Shown here piece by piece: positions 26,059 through 35,490 of a stretch of DNA of 64,000 nucleotides. Origin of the DNA: a virus; the IMG/VR virus record IMGVR_UViG_3300027969_000044, positions 1-64,000 of that record. One strand, written 5' to 3'. Each line of letters starts with the position of its first letter. Within the stretch, counting starts at the first letter, position 1. The notes beneath the pieces are model-generated. The model searched no databases. It was not told the origin of the DNA and saw only the letters and a list, made by a program, of their open reading frames with translations. The translations under genes were made by a program, and so were the position numbers.

Positions 26059-29000
26059 ATGAGCACCATTGGCAATTTAGCACCAGTAACAACCGTTACA
26101 AACGAAATTCAAATCCCCGTTGTCGATGTTGATTTCGCTACCAAAAAATTAACATTAAATCAAATTGGAGATTTTGTAGCAAGCTCAATTACAAGAGGGG
26201 CTAGCGGTGCTACGGGTGTACAAGGTGCCACTGGGTATACCGGAGCAACTGGCGCTGGCGCAACTGGTGCTACGGGTGTACAGGGTGTTCCGGGAAGTAC
26301 AGGTGTTAGAGGTGCTACAGGTGTAGCAGGCCCAAAAGGAGCTACTGGATTTGAAGGTACTACAGGTGCTACTGGTTACGGATATCCCGGGGCTACTGGT
26401 TCTACAGGCTTCCGTGGCGCACCGGGTGCTACTGGTTCTACAGGTCCACAAGGATCAACAGGTGCCACTGCGCCATTAGGTACAAGAGCAGTTCCGGGTA
26501 GTTTAAGCCCAGGTTATACACTACTATTCGAACCATCAACTGCGGTATTTGATTTACCACAGGCTATTTTTACAACATCTAGCGTTACATTAAACAATAT
26601 TACTGCTAGTAACATTACAGTACAAAACGTATTAACTTCGCCGGAAGTTATTCAAAATACAAGACCAGTTATTGATACTATTGATTTCTCAGTAGCAGGT
26701 GACGGATTAACTGTTAGTACAGCATCTATCCGAGGCCCAAGAACGCTATTCACGCTAACAAACATTGATACGTTATCAATTGTTACAAACAGATTTCAAG
26801 GCAACTACACAACACGATCATTATCTTTCTTAAACGCAAATGATGCCAGTAGTTTAATTGATGCTGCCGTTATAGTAAGCGGTGGTGTCGGTATTGGTAA
26901 AACATTAAGGGTTGGCGCCAACGCATATATTGAGTCTGGGTTAGAAGTTGCTGGCGTTAATATGATGGCGTATAACACATTCACATATTATGTATCCAGC
27001 AACGGAAACGATATAAGTGGAGACGGACGACGAGTTACTAGCGCATTTAAATCAATTGGACGAGCACTACAGGTTGCTCAACCAGGCAATACTATTGAAG
27101 TTGGGCCAGGTGATTATACTGAAACATTCCCAATGACTATTCCGCAAGGAGCAACAATTAAGGGCGGCGGTATTCGTAGTACTACAATTCGTCCAACTCC
27201 AGCATCGAACACACAAACTGCGTTCTTACTAAATGGTGAAACAACACTTAGCGATTTTAACGTTACTGGATTCTACAAACCAGGTTATGCGTTTAAGTTT
27301 GCCCCGGGCGCAAAGATCACAACAAAGAGTCCATACATTGAACGTTTAAGTGTTCTTACAAAAGGTAGCACAACCTCAGCAAATGACCCATATGGTTATT
27401 CCGCAGGAGATGCTGGTAACGGCGCTTACATTGACGCAGGCGTTTTAGATCCAACAAGTTTAGAACCAGCAATGCTATGGAACGAAACTACGTTCATTGT
27501 TCCGAACGCTACTGGTATGTACATGACCAACGGTGCTCGTGCAGAGTTACTAAACGGATTCTTCTATTTTGCTGAAACAGCAATTAAAACAGAAACAGGA
27601 GCACTAGGGTATGGTGGTGTTGGTAAGACAAGACTAAAGTTAGGAGGAACTGTTACTGGAACATTTACCAGTGGTGAAACTCTAACATACAGAAACTCTG
27701 CTGGAACTATTTTAGCATCAGGTGTAATTTCTAGCACAAGCAGTGAGTACATTTATCTAGGTGGACCAGTTTGGGGATTTGAGGCGGCGACAGATCGTCC
27801 TGCTAAAACTTTATTTGCCAACGGCGGCGCTGCACTTTCTATCTCTCAAAAGAAGTTTGGTCAAAGTAGTTTATACACAGACGGTACTGGGGATTACTTA
27901 AATTCTGCGGTATATGCTGATTTAGGATTTGGCACAGGTAATTTTACTATTGAGTTTTGGGCATACAGAACTATAACTCAGTTAGGCACTATTATTGACT
28001 TCCACCCAACCGGGGCGGGAAACTATCATCAAGTCAACCTAAGTTCTACAGGCGTTCTGCGTTATGGTATTAACGGTGCGACAGTCATCACTGGAACAAC
28101 ATTAGTTGCCAATGCATGGCAGCATGTTGCCATTACCAGAAGTGGTACTAGTGTTAAGATGTTCTTAAACGGAACACAAGTTGGCACTACTTATACAGAC
28201 AGCACAGATTTTCCAACAAGTGCTATTACTATTGGAGCAACTAACTTAGGTGCTAGCGGTTACGGTGGCTATTTAGATGAAATTAGAATTAGTAAGGGGT
28301 CGGCTCGTTACACCACTACATTCTCAGTAGCAACTGTACCATTTGTATCAGATGACTCTGCTGTACTAATGCTTCACTTAAATGGTCCTGATACTTCAGT
28401 TAACATTGTAGATGATTCTATCAGCGTACAGGATATTAGGTCTTCGGGCGGAGCAACTTCTACTAGAGTATTACTGGCCGACTATCATCAGTTTGGTGCT
28501 GAACTACGTTGTATTGGTAGTGCAGCTGTGTTTGGTAATAGAGGTGTTGTAGCAAACGGAACTGGTACTGATTTAAAATTAATTGCCTTTAACATGAGCC
28601 ACATTGGTTCTGCTGGTGATTTATCAGATGATGTAACACTATCTATACAGGCAAACGAAGTTATTCAAACCAATGGTGGTAAGATTTACTATCAAACAGT
28701 TGACCAAAACGGCGACTTCCGTGTTGGGTCTAGCTTCTTGGTTAATCAGCGTACAGGTAACGTTACATTTGGTAGTGCTAATATTAACCTAACAAGTTTA
28801 CAAAGTTTGATAATCACAGACGGATCTATTACAACTAACGTACAACCTGGTAGTATTACAGTTGGAAACTTACTATTAGCAAACAATAACATTAGCACAC
28901 TAGCAGGTGATTTAACATTAGATCCAAACGGATCATTAAATGTTAACCCTGATATGAATGTGTCGGGTGTAGCATCGTTCAACAATTTAGTTTATGCCAA

Positions 29001-30213
29001 TAACGTGCTTAACGCTACATCAACAACTAACGGTTCGTTAGTAGTAACTGGTGGAGTCGGAATTGCCAAAGACGTTTACATTGGTGGAACGCTATATCAA
29101 AACGGTAGTACAACCGTTGGCGGGGGAATGACTGTTACTAACGAGTTAGCAATCCTAAGCGTAACAGAATCAACAACAACTGCCACAGGCGCACTAAAAG
29201 TCAATGGTGGAGTAGGTGTCGGTGGTAACGTTAATGTCAAAGGTAACTTACAAGTTATTGGAACAGCCTTAACCGCATCTAACGCAACCGCAATATTCAG
29301 CAGTATTCAAAACACACCAGTAGGTAGTGTAACAAGCTCAACTGGTAGATTTACAACACTATACGGTAACGCAGGTAGTTTAAACAATATCACTATTGGT
29401 CTAACCGGTAAAGCCGCTGGTACATTTACAAGCCTAACTGCTGATACAATCAGCGTTGGTGGTGGTGGATTAAACGGAGTTGATGTAGGTTTACTAACAG
29501 CCGCACAAGGAACATTTACTAACTTAACTGCTACAGAAAACATTAACTTAAGAGCAGGTGCCGCAAAACAATTTGTAATCAATGCCGTAGCAACTGGTAA
29601 CATTGATAACATGAACATCGGTCTTACAACCAAGGCCGCTGGTACATTTACAACAATTACAGCCGATACCTTAAACGTAGGTGGCGGTGGATTAAACGGT
29701 GTTACTGTAGGTTTAACAACACCTGCCGCAGGCAGTTTTACCAGCTTAACAGCACAGAGTATCAGCGTAGGTGGTGGTGGATTAAACGGAGTATCAGTAG
29801 GTGCCGTAACTCCAAGCACTGGTGCGTTTACTACTTTAAGTGCCAATACAACAACAAACAGCATAAGCACAACAACAGGCGGTCTAGTAGTAACAGGTGG
29901 AGTTGGAATTGGCCAAGACGTCTTTGTAGGCGGTCAAATCTACGGTCCAACAACAGCAACAGTATACATTACAGCAAGCGCTGGTGGTGGATCAATAAAT
30001 ACTATATTAGGAAATTATTATACCAAGACACAGGTGGATGATTTAATTGGGTATACAACTTTACCAATTGACCAAGATTGGGGATTAGTAGATTCGATAG
30101 ATCCGGCAAACGCCGTGGACGCAACAAGAAGTCAAGATTGGGGTTCAATTACTGACGCACTTGATTACGGTCTATCTGAAGATTGGGATATTAACACGCC
30201 TTCAACGGTTTAA
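26059..30213 (+). CDS. Collagen-like/pectin-lyase-like/LamG fibre protein
   Basis: This 1384-residue fibre has clear modules. There is a collagen-like Gly-X-Y stretch at about residues 47-137 ([16 protein letters not shown], later [16 protein letters not shown]). A DUF1565/pectin-lyase-like beta-helix start lies at about 309 ([16 protein letters not shown], then [20 protein letters not shown]). A LamG/concanavalin-like domain spans about 623-745 ([14 protein letters not shown] and [20 protein letters not shown]). Long repeats follow ([40 protein letters not shown]). The C-terminus has a Trp/Asp motif ([21 protein letters not shown]). It is probably a long adhesin binding surface glycans. Confidence 0.85.
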   Translation: MSTIGNLAPVTTVTNEIQIPVVDVDFATKKLTLNQIGDFVASSITRGASGATGVQGATGYTGATGAGATGATGVQGVPGSTGVRGATGVAGPKGATGFEGTTGATGYGYPGATGSTGFRGAPGATGSTGPQGSTGATAPLGTRAVPGSLSPGYTLLFEPSTAVFDLPQAIFTTSSVTLNNITASNITVQNVLTSPEVIQNTRPVIDTIDFSVAGDGLTVSTASIRGPRTLFTLTNIDTLSIVTNRFQGNYTTRSLSFLNANDASSLIDAAVIVSGGVGIGKTLRVGANAYIESGLEVAGVNMMAYNTFTYYVSSNGNDISGDGRRVTSAFKSIGRALQVAQPGNTIEVGPGDYTETFPMTIPQGATIKGGGIRSTTIRPTPASNTQTAFLLNGETTLSDFNVTGFYKPGYAFKFAPGAKITTKSPYIERLSVLTKGSTTSANDPYGYSAGDAGNGAYIDAGVLDPTSLEPAMLWNETTFIVPNATGMYMTNGARAELLNGFFYFAETAIKTETGALGYGGVGKTRLKLGGTVTGTFTSGETLTYRNSAGTILASGVISSTSSEYIYLGGPVWGFEAATDRPAKTLFANGGAALSISQKKFGQSSLYTDGTGDYLNSAVYADLGFGTGNFTIEFWAYRTITQLGTIIDFHPTGAGNYHQVNLSSTGVLRYGINGATVITGTTLVANAWQHVAITRSGTSVKMFLNGTQVGTTYTDSTDFPTSAITIGATNLGASGYGGYLDEIRISKGSARYTTTFSVATVPFVSDDSAVLMLHLNGPDTSVNIVDDSISVQDIRSSGGATSTRVLLADYHQFGAELRCIGSAAVFGNRGVVANGTGTDLKLIAFNMSHIGSAGDLSDDVTLSIQANEVIQTNGGKIYYQTVDQNGDFRVGSSFLVNQRTGNVTFGSANINLTSLQSLIITDGSITTNVQPGSITVGNLLLANNNISTLAGDLTLDPNGSLNVNPDMNVSGVASFNNLVYANNVLNATSTTNGSLVVTGGVGIAKDVYIGGTLYQNGSTTVGGGMTVTNELAILSVTESTTTATGALKVNGGVGVGGNVNVKGNLQVIGTALTASNATAIFSSIQNTPVGSVTSSTGRFTTLYGNAGSLNNITIGLTGKAAGTFTSLTADTISVGGGGLNGVDVGLLTAAQGTFTNLTATENINLRAGAAKQFVINAVATGNIDNMNIGLTTKAAGTFTTITADTLNVGGGGLNGVTVGLTTPAAGSFTSLTAQSISVGGGGLNGVSVGAVTPSTGAFTTLSANTTTNSISTTTGGLVVTGGVGIGQDVFVGGQIYGPTTATVYITASAGGGSINTILGNYYTKTQVDDLIGYTTLPIDQDWGLVDSIDPANAVDATRSQDWGSITDALDYGLSEDWDINTPSTV
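26197..26469 (+). repeat. Collagen-like GXY-coding repeat
   Basis: About thirty Gly-X-Y triplets are encoded by imperfect 9- and 18-base units such as GGTGCTACTGGTTCTACAGG. Such stretches form triple helices in phage fibres and change length readily by slippage or recombination. Confidence 0.8.
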
Positions 30214-30243
30214 TATATAACAGGAATGTAACAGGAGCATTTA

Positions 30244-32511
30244 ATGTCAGCAAAACAAGTACAATTAAGAAGAGGTACTACAGGTCAATTAGCAACCTTT
30301 AGTGGAGCACTCGGAGAAGTAATCTATGATTCAACTAAGAAAACCTTAGTTGCCATGGATGGATCTACTGTTGGTGGATTTCCTTTAGCCAGAGCAGATC
30401 AGGCTGTAACACTAGGAACAACTGCTACAAGCACAGTATTAGGTACTGTTAAGATTGGTACAAACATACAGGCCGCAGGCGATGGCACTATCAACATTGG
30501 TACTGCTGGATTTGCTGTAACCAACGGAACACTAACTGCAGGTGCTGCAACATTCACTGGTGGTCTAGCCCTTAATACTAGTGGTAGTATAACAACTGAT
30601 CAAACAAGTGGTTCTCTGTTTAATGCAACTGTTACAACACTAAACATTGGTGGTGCGGCAACAAGTATCTTAATGGGATCAGGTAGTGCGGGTACGCTGA
30701 CAATTAATAACCCAACTATTGCTACCGGAGTCACTGCTGGTACACTAGCCCTGTTTAACACAGGCCTAACCGGTACACTAAGCATTGGTGGGGCTGCTGG
30801 TACTATTGGACTAGGCTCTAGCGCAAGTTCATTAACAGTTGGTTCAACAATACTAGGTGCCGCTACTACACAGAACGTTTTTAATACTGTGGCAACAACA
30901 TTGAATGCGTTTGGGGCGGCAACTACTATCAGTCTTGGCGGTGCCACTGGCACAATGACATTAAAGAACCCAACTATTGTTGGATCAAGCGCAAGTCAAG
31001 ATTTATTCAATACCGTAGCAACTACATTTAACTTTGGCGGAGCCGCAACTGCTCTAGCAGTAGGTGCCGCTACTGGAACATTAACACTAAACAATCCGAC
31101 GATTGTTGGCAATGCTAGTAACACAAGTGTTACATTATGGAACACTGTAGCTACTACAGTAAATGCATTTGGTGCTGCATCAACACTAAACATTGGCGCA
31201 GCCAGTGGAACATTAACCTTTGGCAACGCAACACTAACAGGTACCAATGCCGCTACATTTAACATGAACGGTAGTAACCCTTCAATTGTTACAACTAACG
31301 CAGGTACTGCGGCAGTATTCAATACTAACGCAACCACTGGTAATTTGTTTGGTGGAGCAAGCACAGCGGTTAACATTGGTAACGCAAGTGGTACAATGAC
31401 TCTACGTAGTCCAACTATTGTCGGTAGTCAGACTACCCAAGCATTGTTTGATACCGTGGCCACAACAATGAACTTTGCTGGTGCGGCTACTACATTAACA
31501 CTAGGTAATGCTACTGCGGCAACTGCTACACTACGTCCTGGTACACTAGTTGGTAGTAATACTACACAAGTAGTGTTTGATACTGTAGCAACAACAGTTA
31601 ACGCATTTGGCGCGGCAACAACATTAACACTAGGTAATGCTACTGCGGCAACTGCTACACTACGTCCTGGTACACTAGTTGGTAGTAATACTACACAAAA
31701 CGTATTCAATACAGTAGCGACAACAGGTAACTTGTTTGGAGCGGCAACTGCTATTACAGTCGGTGCTAGTGCATCTGCAACATTTACAATGAACCCGGGT
31801 ACAGTCGTAGGTGCTAATACAACACAAAACGTATTCAATACAGTAGCAACTACCGGTAACTTGTTTGGGGCAGCGACTATAATTGGTATTGGTGCTACAA
31901 GTGGTACACTAACTATTAACAACCCAACAGTAGTTGGTAGCCAAACAACACAAAACTTGTTTAACACAGTAGCAACAACACTGAACATCGGTGGGGCGGC
32001 TACTACATTAAGTATTGGCAATGCTGGCGGAACCGCAACAGTTAACGGTGGCTTAACAGCAACTGGCACACTAACTGGTAACGGAACGGTTACATTAAAT
32101 CCAGCAAACGCCAGTGTAAGTTTACAACCAACCGGTACTGGATCTGTTACAATTAATCCGGCAGCTATTGGAAGTATTAATAATATAAACATTGGTGCTA
32201 CTACCGCAGGAACTGGTCGCTTTACAAGTTTAACTGTCGGATATAGAGCTGTAACGGGTGCTAGTGCAACTATTGCTGCCGCAGATGCTATTGTTGGTGT
32301 TAACTATGGTGGCGCAGTAGCATTAACACTACCAGCAGTGGCCGCAGGAAAGTATATTATAATCAAAGACGAAAGTGGTGCCGCTGTCACAAACAACATT
32401 ACTATTACACCAGCGTCGGGTACTATCGACGGTGGAAGCAACATAGTGTTGAACGTGAGCTATGGTTCTTACGCACTGTACAGCAACGGTACAAACTGGT
32501 TCGTGGTATAA
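30244..32511 (+). CDS. Repeat-built fibre protein
   Basis: This 755-residue protein starts with QVQLRRGTTGQLATFSGALG, then EVIYDSTKKTLVAMDG, the N-terminal block found in many phage fibre and Mtd-type proteins. The body is a run of about a dozen units of some 40 residues built on TQNVFNTVATTGNLFGAATA, then a short variable strand, then NPTVVGS; it should form a regular beta-structure. The end (SGTIDGGSNIVLNVSYGSYA) looks like a compact tip. AGGAG precedes the ATG. The role is probably fibre shaft plus tip. Confidence 0.75.
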   Translation: MSAKQVQLRRGTTGQLATFSGALGEVIYDSTKKTLVAMDGSTVGGFPLARADQAVTLGTTATSTVLGTVKIGTNIQAAGDGTINIGTAGFAVTNGTLTAGAATFTGGLALNTSGSITTDQTSGSLFNATVTTLNIGGAATSILMGSGSAGTLTINNPTIATGVTAGTLALFNTGLTGTLSIGGAAGTIGLGSSASSLTVGSTILGAATTQNVFNTVATTLNAFGAATTISLGGATGTMTLKNPTIVGSSASQDLFNTVATTFNFGGAATALAVGAATGTLTLNNPTIVGNASNTSVTLWNTVATTVNAFGAASTLNIGAASGTLTFGNATLTGTNAATFNMNGSNPSIVTTNAGTAAVFNTNATTGNLFGGASTAVNIGNASGTMTLRSPTIVGSQTTQALFDTVATTMNFAGAATTLTLGNATAATATLRPGTLVGSNTTQVVFDTVATTVNAFGAATTLTLGNATAATATLRPGTLVGSNTTQNVFNTVATTGNLFGAATAITVGASASATFTMNPGTVVGANTTQNVFNTVATTGNLFGAATIIGIGATSGTLTINNPTVVGSQTTQNLFNTVATTLNIGGAATTLSIGNAGGTATVNGGLTATGTLTGNGTVTLNPANASVSLQPTGTGSVTINPAAIGSINNINIGATTAGTGRFTSLTVGYRAVTGASATIAAADAIVGVNYGGAVALTLPAVAAGKYIIIKDESGAAVTNNITITPASGTIDGGSNIVLNVSYGSYALYSNGTNWFVV
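31492..31698 (+). repeat. 78-bp perfect direct repeat inside fibre gene
   Basis: The 78 bases at 31492-31569 are repeated without a mismatch at 31621-31698, a period of 129 bases (43 codons) that keeps the reading frame. Neighbouring units are only similar, so this pair is a recent in-frame duplication or gene-conversion event in the shaft. Confidence 0.9.
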
Positions 32512-32521
32512 GGAGAACTGA

Positions 32522-33385
32522 ATGTCACACTCACCAAAAGCATTTGCAATCGCTAACATTACTAATGAAAGTAAGGCTACTATGTTTAGTAGTCCTACAT
32601 TTACTGGTACAGTAACTGGGGTTTCAAAATCTCACGTAGGACTAGGTAACGTTGAAAACACAGCATTAAGTACTTGGGCAGGTTCAAGTAACATTACTAC
32701 CTTAGGAACGGTAACTGTAGGTAGTGCTCCAGCAAGTGATGTATATTCTTGGGCTAAACAAACATCTAAACCATCATACACAGCAAGCGAAGTAGGATTA
32801 GGTAACGTTGAAAACACAACATTAAGTACATGGGCAGGTTCAAGTAACATTACCACAGTTGGCACACTAACAGGTGGTAGCGCAAGTAAAACATTTGTTG
32901 GGTTAGGTAACGTTGAAAACACAACATTAAGTACATGGGCAGGTTCAAGTAACATTACCACTGTTGGTACATTAGGTAGCGTACAGATTACAAGTCTAGG
33001 TATTGGTACATCGGCGTCGGGTACAACAGGAGAAATCCGTGCTACCAATAACATCACAGGTTACTATACTTCAGATCGTTCACTAAAAGAGAACATCCGC
33101 AACATCACAGGCGCACTAGATAAAGTTCGAGCACTTAACGGAGTCATGTTTGATTGGAAACAGAGCTATATTGAAGAACGTGGTGGCGAAGATGGTTATT
33201 TTGTTCGCAAGGCAGATACTGGCGTTATTGCTCAAGAAGTTGAAGCAGTACTACCAGAAGTAGTCGGTACTAGAGAAAACGGTACTAAAGCAGTTGCCTA
33301 CGAAAAATTAGCAGGCTTATTGATCGAATCAATCAAAGAACTAGATCTTAAAGTTGAAGAAATTAAACGTCACTTGGGGATTTAA
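32522..33385 (+). CDS. Tail fibre protein with S74 chaperone domain
   Basis: The protein has 287 residues. Three copies of GLGNVENTxLSTWAGSSNIT form the shaft, together with SAPASDVYSWAKQTSKPSYT. The C-terminal domain is peptidase-S74-like (YYTSDRSLKENIRNITGALD, then VIAQEVEAVLPEVV and AVAYEKLAGLLIESIKEL). S184-D185 is the predicted cleavage and catalytic site; cleavage there would free a coiled-coil chaperone of about 104 residues. AAGGAGA lies before the ATG. Its shaft modules are shared with the next gene. Confidence 0.85.
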   Translation: MSHSPKAFAIANITNESKATMFSSPTFTGTVTGVSKSHVGLGNVENTALSTWAGSSNITTLGTVTVGSAPASDVYSWAKQTSKPSYTASEVGLGNVENTTLSTWAGSSNITTVGTLTGGSASKTFVGLGNVENTTLSTWAGSSNITTVGTLGSVQITSLGIGTSASGTTGEIRATNNITGYYTSDRSLKENIRNITGALDKVRALNGVMFDWKQSYIEERGGEDGYFVRKADTGVIAQEVEAVLPEVVGTRENGTKAVAYEKLAGLLIESIKELDLKVEEIKRHLGI

Positions 33386-34333
33386 ATGGCTTACAGTCCA
33401 GCGGCACATAATACAGCAACAGCAGGTCGAGCAGGATTTGTAAGACTAGGGTCAGGACTTGGCGGACAGTCGGACGGTACTATTGTTTCTAACGCAACAC
33501 TATTGGGATTAACAAAAAGCTCAGTTGGTTTAGGGAACGTAGAAAACACAGCACTATCTACATGGGCCGGTAATACAAGTATAACGTCACTTGGGACTGT
33601 TACAGTGGGTAGTGCTCCAGCTAGTGATGTATATTCTTGGGCCAAACAATCAACTAAGCCATCATACACAAAATCAGAAGTAGGATTAGGTAGCGTTGAT
33701 AATACTGCTGACTCTGCTAAATCAGTAAGCTATGCTACTACCGCTCGACGATTAGCACGTAGTGACTCTGCGGTTGATACATATAACGTTCAAAGTTGGT
33801 GGGACGGAACTTACTGGTACTTAAAAGGGTACAATGATAGTACATATCACGCAGGTGTTAGAGTATTATATGCCGACTCAGCAGGTAGTGCTCCGGCAAG
33901 TGATGTATATTCTTGGGCCAAAGCCGCAACTAAACCAAGTTACACTAGCAGTGAAGTAGGATTAGGTAACGTTGGTAACTATACTGTAAATCAAAATGTA
34001 GGTACTGGTAATGATGTAACTTTTAATAATGTTACAGCGGCCGCTTTTTACTATAGTTCAGACGAAACATTAAAAACAAATATCAATAACTTAACTAACT
34101 ACTGGGAGATTTTAGATAAACTTCGTCCTGTTAGTTTTGATTGGATTTTAAATGGCAAAAAAGATTTAGGATTACTAGCTCAAGATGTTCAGGGAGTATT
34201 GCCAGAATCAGTTAAAGTTGCTGACGACGGTACGTTGGCAATCAGTTCATCTGGAATTATTGCCAACTTAGTTGCCGCTGTTAAGGATCTTAAATCACAG
34301 GTTGATGAACTAACAAAACAACTGAAGGGGTAA
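33386..34333 (+). CDS. Tail fibre protein with variant S74 domain
   Basis: This 315-residue protein shares shaft modules with its upstream neighbour (VGLGNVENTALSTWAG and VGSAPASDVYSWAKQ, the latter present twice). The middle has an unrelated domain, YNVQSWWDGTYWYLKGYNDS. The C-terminal end is S74-like but diverged (YYSSDETLKTNINNL, then GLLAQDVQGVLPESV), with S225-D226 at the expected cleavage site and ending in a coiled coil, VAAVKDLKSQVDELTKQL. It starts one base after the previous stop. It is probably an alternative or partner fibre with a different tip. Confidence 0.8.
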   Translation: MAYSPAAHNTATAGRAGFVRLGSGLGGQSDGTIVSNATLLGLTKSSVGLGNVENTALSTWAGNTSITSLGTVTVGSAPASDVYSWAKQSTKPSYTKSEVGLGSVDNTADSAKSVSYATTARRLARSDSAVDTYNVQSWWDGTYWYLKGYNDSTYHAGVRVLYADSAGSAPASDVYSWAKAATKPSYTSSEVGLGNVGNYTVNQNVGTGNDVTFNNVTAAAFYYSSDETLKTNINNLTNYWEILDKLRPVSFDWILNGKKDLGLLAQDVQGVLPESVKVADDGTLAISSSGIIANLVAAVKDLKSQVDELTKQLKG

Positions 34334-34336
34334 GGC

Positions 34337-34939
34337 ATGGCAAGGTTAAACAATACGGTAGCCGATTCAGTACGTAGTTGGGGACCAGGATACAATGACG
34401 GTCCTGACTATTATGCCGCGCCCACTTGGTACCACAATAGAGGAATGAAGATTACCAACAATACCGGTAAAGATCTATTCCTTCCAGACAACTCCGAAGC
34501 CGAACGAAATGCTGTATACCGAGCCGGCCCTGGATCTAGGGAAACAGGCAACTGGGTTGATATAGTCCCATATCTACGAAGAGATCAAGTAGCTGTGGGA
34601 AATTATTGTTGGAGCGGTCCTAATTTTGACTTTAATGCGGATCCCCAACCAACTCCTCCTGCGTGTCCTAGTGGATACACTGACGGTGGCATTCGCGCAA
34701 CTAATGCAGCTATGCCCGATTACGGTAATGGGCCAAAAACATATCGACCGCCCTATGACGGTACTGTACCTCCATCACAATGGGTAGCAACCTATGGAGA
34801 ACAATTAGATGTTCAATTCGCAGGAGCGACCAGGAACGCTATCTATATGTGCCAGAGCCTTGCTCAAGGTTATTTTTGGAATTGTAGTTCATCATATCCT
34901 TATCAATGGATTGTAGTTAGAATTTGTGTAAAGTCTTAA
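34337..34939 (+). CDS. Fibre-cluster protein of unknown function
   Basis: This 200-residue protein is rich in Tyr, Trp, Pro and Gly (SWGPGYNDGPDYYAAPTWYH, later CPSGYTDGGIRATNAAMPDY) and has five cysteines, all in the second half. It has no known enzyme motif or membrane segment. The composition and position directly after two fibre genes suggest a virion tip or decoration protein. A thioredoxin-like gene follows at once, which may be relevant to its cysteines. The role is inferred only. Confidence 0.65.
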   Translation: MARLNNTVADSVRSWGPGYNDGPDYYAAPTWYHNRGMKITNNTGKDLFLPDNSEAERNAVYRAGPGSRETGNWVDIVPYLRRDQVAVGNYCWSGPNFDFNADPQPTPPACPSGYTDGGIRATNAAMPDYGNGPKTYRPPYDGTVPPSQWVATYGEQLDVQFAGATRNAIYMCQSLAQGYFWNCSSSYPYQWIVVRICVKS

Positions 34940-34940
34940 T

Positions 34941-35285
34941 ATGACAGAAATAGAATTAGATAATCTTGCTAAAGAACTAGACTCGGTAGGAGGAGAATTT
35001 CTTTCATTAGTAGTACTATGGAATAGAGAATGTAGTCACTGTACCCCATTTTTAGAAATGATCGGTGGAATTGAATCAAACTTTTCTAAATACAAATTAT
35101 ATACGGTTCATGTCGAAGACGTTCCGTTATTTGCGCCTCCGGCTATTCCGTCAGTATCTGTTTTTTACAACGGAGTAAGATTTTTTGAAGGACTAGGAGT
35201 TCCGGATCAACAGACGTTTGTAAAAGGCTTAGAATTTTGGCAATCCGAATGGGAAAAGAATATAAGGAAAAATCATGGCAATTGA
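34941..35285 (+). CDS. Thioredoxin-fold protein
   Basis: The protein has 114 residues. The sequence SLVVLWNRECSHCTPFLEMI places a C31-x2-C34 redox motif at the start of helix 1. The cis-proline loop is present (AIPSVSVFYNG, P70), and the strand-helix order fits a thioredoxin fold. It lacks a signal peptide, so it should act in the cytoplasm or in the virion. It sits inside the fibre cluster, between a cysteine-containing protein and a subtilisin, so a role in fibre assembly is plausible; donor metabolism is an alternative. Confidence 0.75.
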   Translation: MTEIELDNLAKELDSVGGEFLSLVVLWNRECSHCTPFLEMIGGIESNFSKYKLYTVHVEDVPLFAPPAIPSVSVFYNGVRFFEGLGVPDQQTFVKGLEFWQSEWEKNIRKNHGN

Positions 35286-35487
35286 AATTGTTAACTCAGC
35301 AATAGGTACATCGTTTTCGCATGAAAAAGAAGGATCTATTAATCCTGGAATTGTTAAGGTAATTGTATATAAAGAAAACGATACTGAAAGTATCGTGACC
35401 TTGCCAGACCCCGATATGAATAATTTTATACCACTTGACCAAGTAACTGATGACAAATTAATTGAATGGATCGAAGCCCATAAATAA
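35275..35487 (+). CDS. Small fibre-cluster protein
   Basis: This 70-residue acidic protein (GIVKVIVYKENDTESIVTLP, then DPDMNNFIPLDQVTDDKLIE) overlaps the thioredoxin-like gene by 11 bases. Similar short beta/helix proteins occur in the tail clusters of marine T4-like phages, sometimes fused to larger proteins, without known function. Its stop codon lies inside the CATAAATA box of the subtilisin gene. Confidence 0.65.
   Translation: MAIEIVNSAIGTSFSHEKEGSINPGIVKVIVYKENDTESIVTLPDPDMNNFIPLDQVTDDKLIEWIEAHK
35479..35486 (+). promoter_or_regulatory. Late-type box 4 nt before ATG
   Basis: CATAAATA occupies 35479-35486 and the ATG of the subtilisin gene is at 35491, leaving only AAAT between. No Shine-Dalgarno lies within 20 bases. 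A transcript starting 5-7 bases after the box would be leaderless or nearly so. Confidence 0.5.
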
Positions 35488-35490
35488 AAT

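Noticed and set aside
31492-31698. Regularly spaced repeats that might be a CRISPR array
   Set aside because: The repeats are in frame, encode a fibre shaft, and the 'spacers' are themselves related units; there is no leader and no cas gene.
31428-32192. Long open frame on the minus strand (254 codons) under the repeat-built fibre gene
   Set aside because: It mirrors the repeat pattern of the plus-strand gene, is almost only Val/Ala/Pro/Leu, has no ribosome site and disappears outside the repeats. The same holds for 29307-29870 and 30600-31376.
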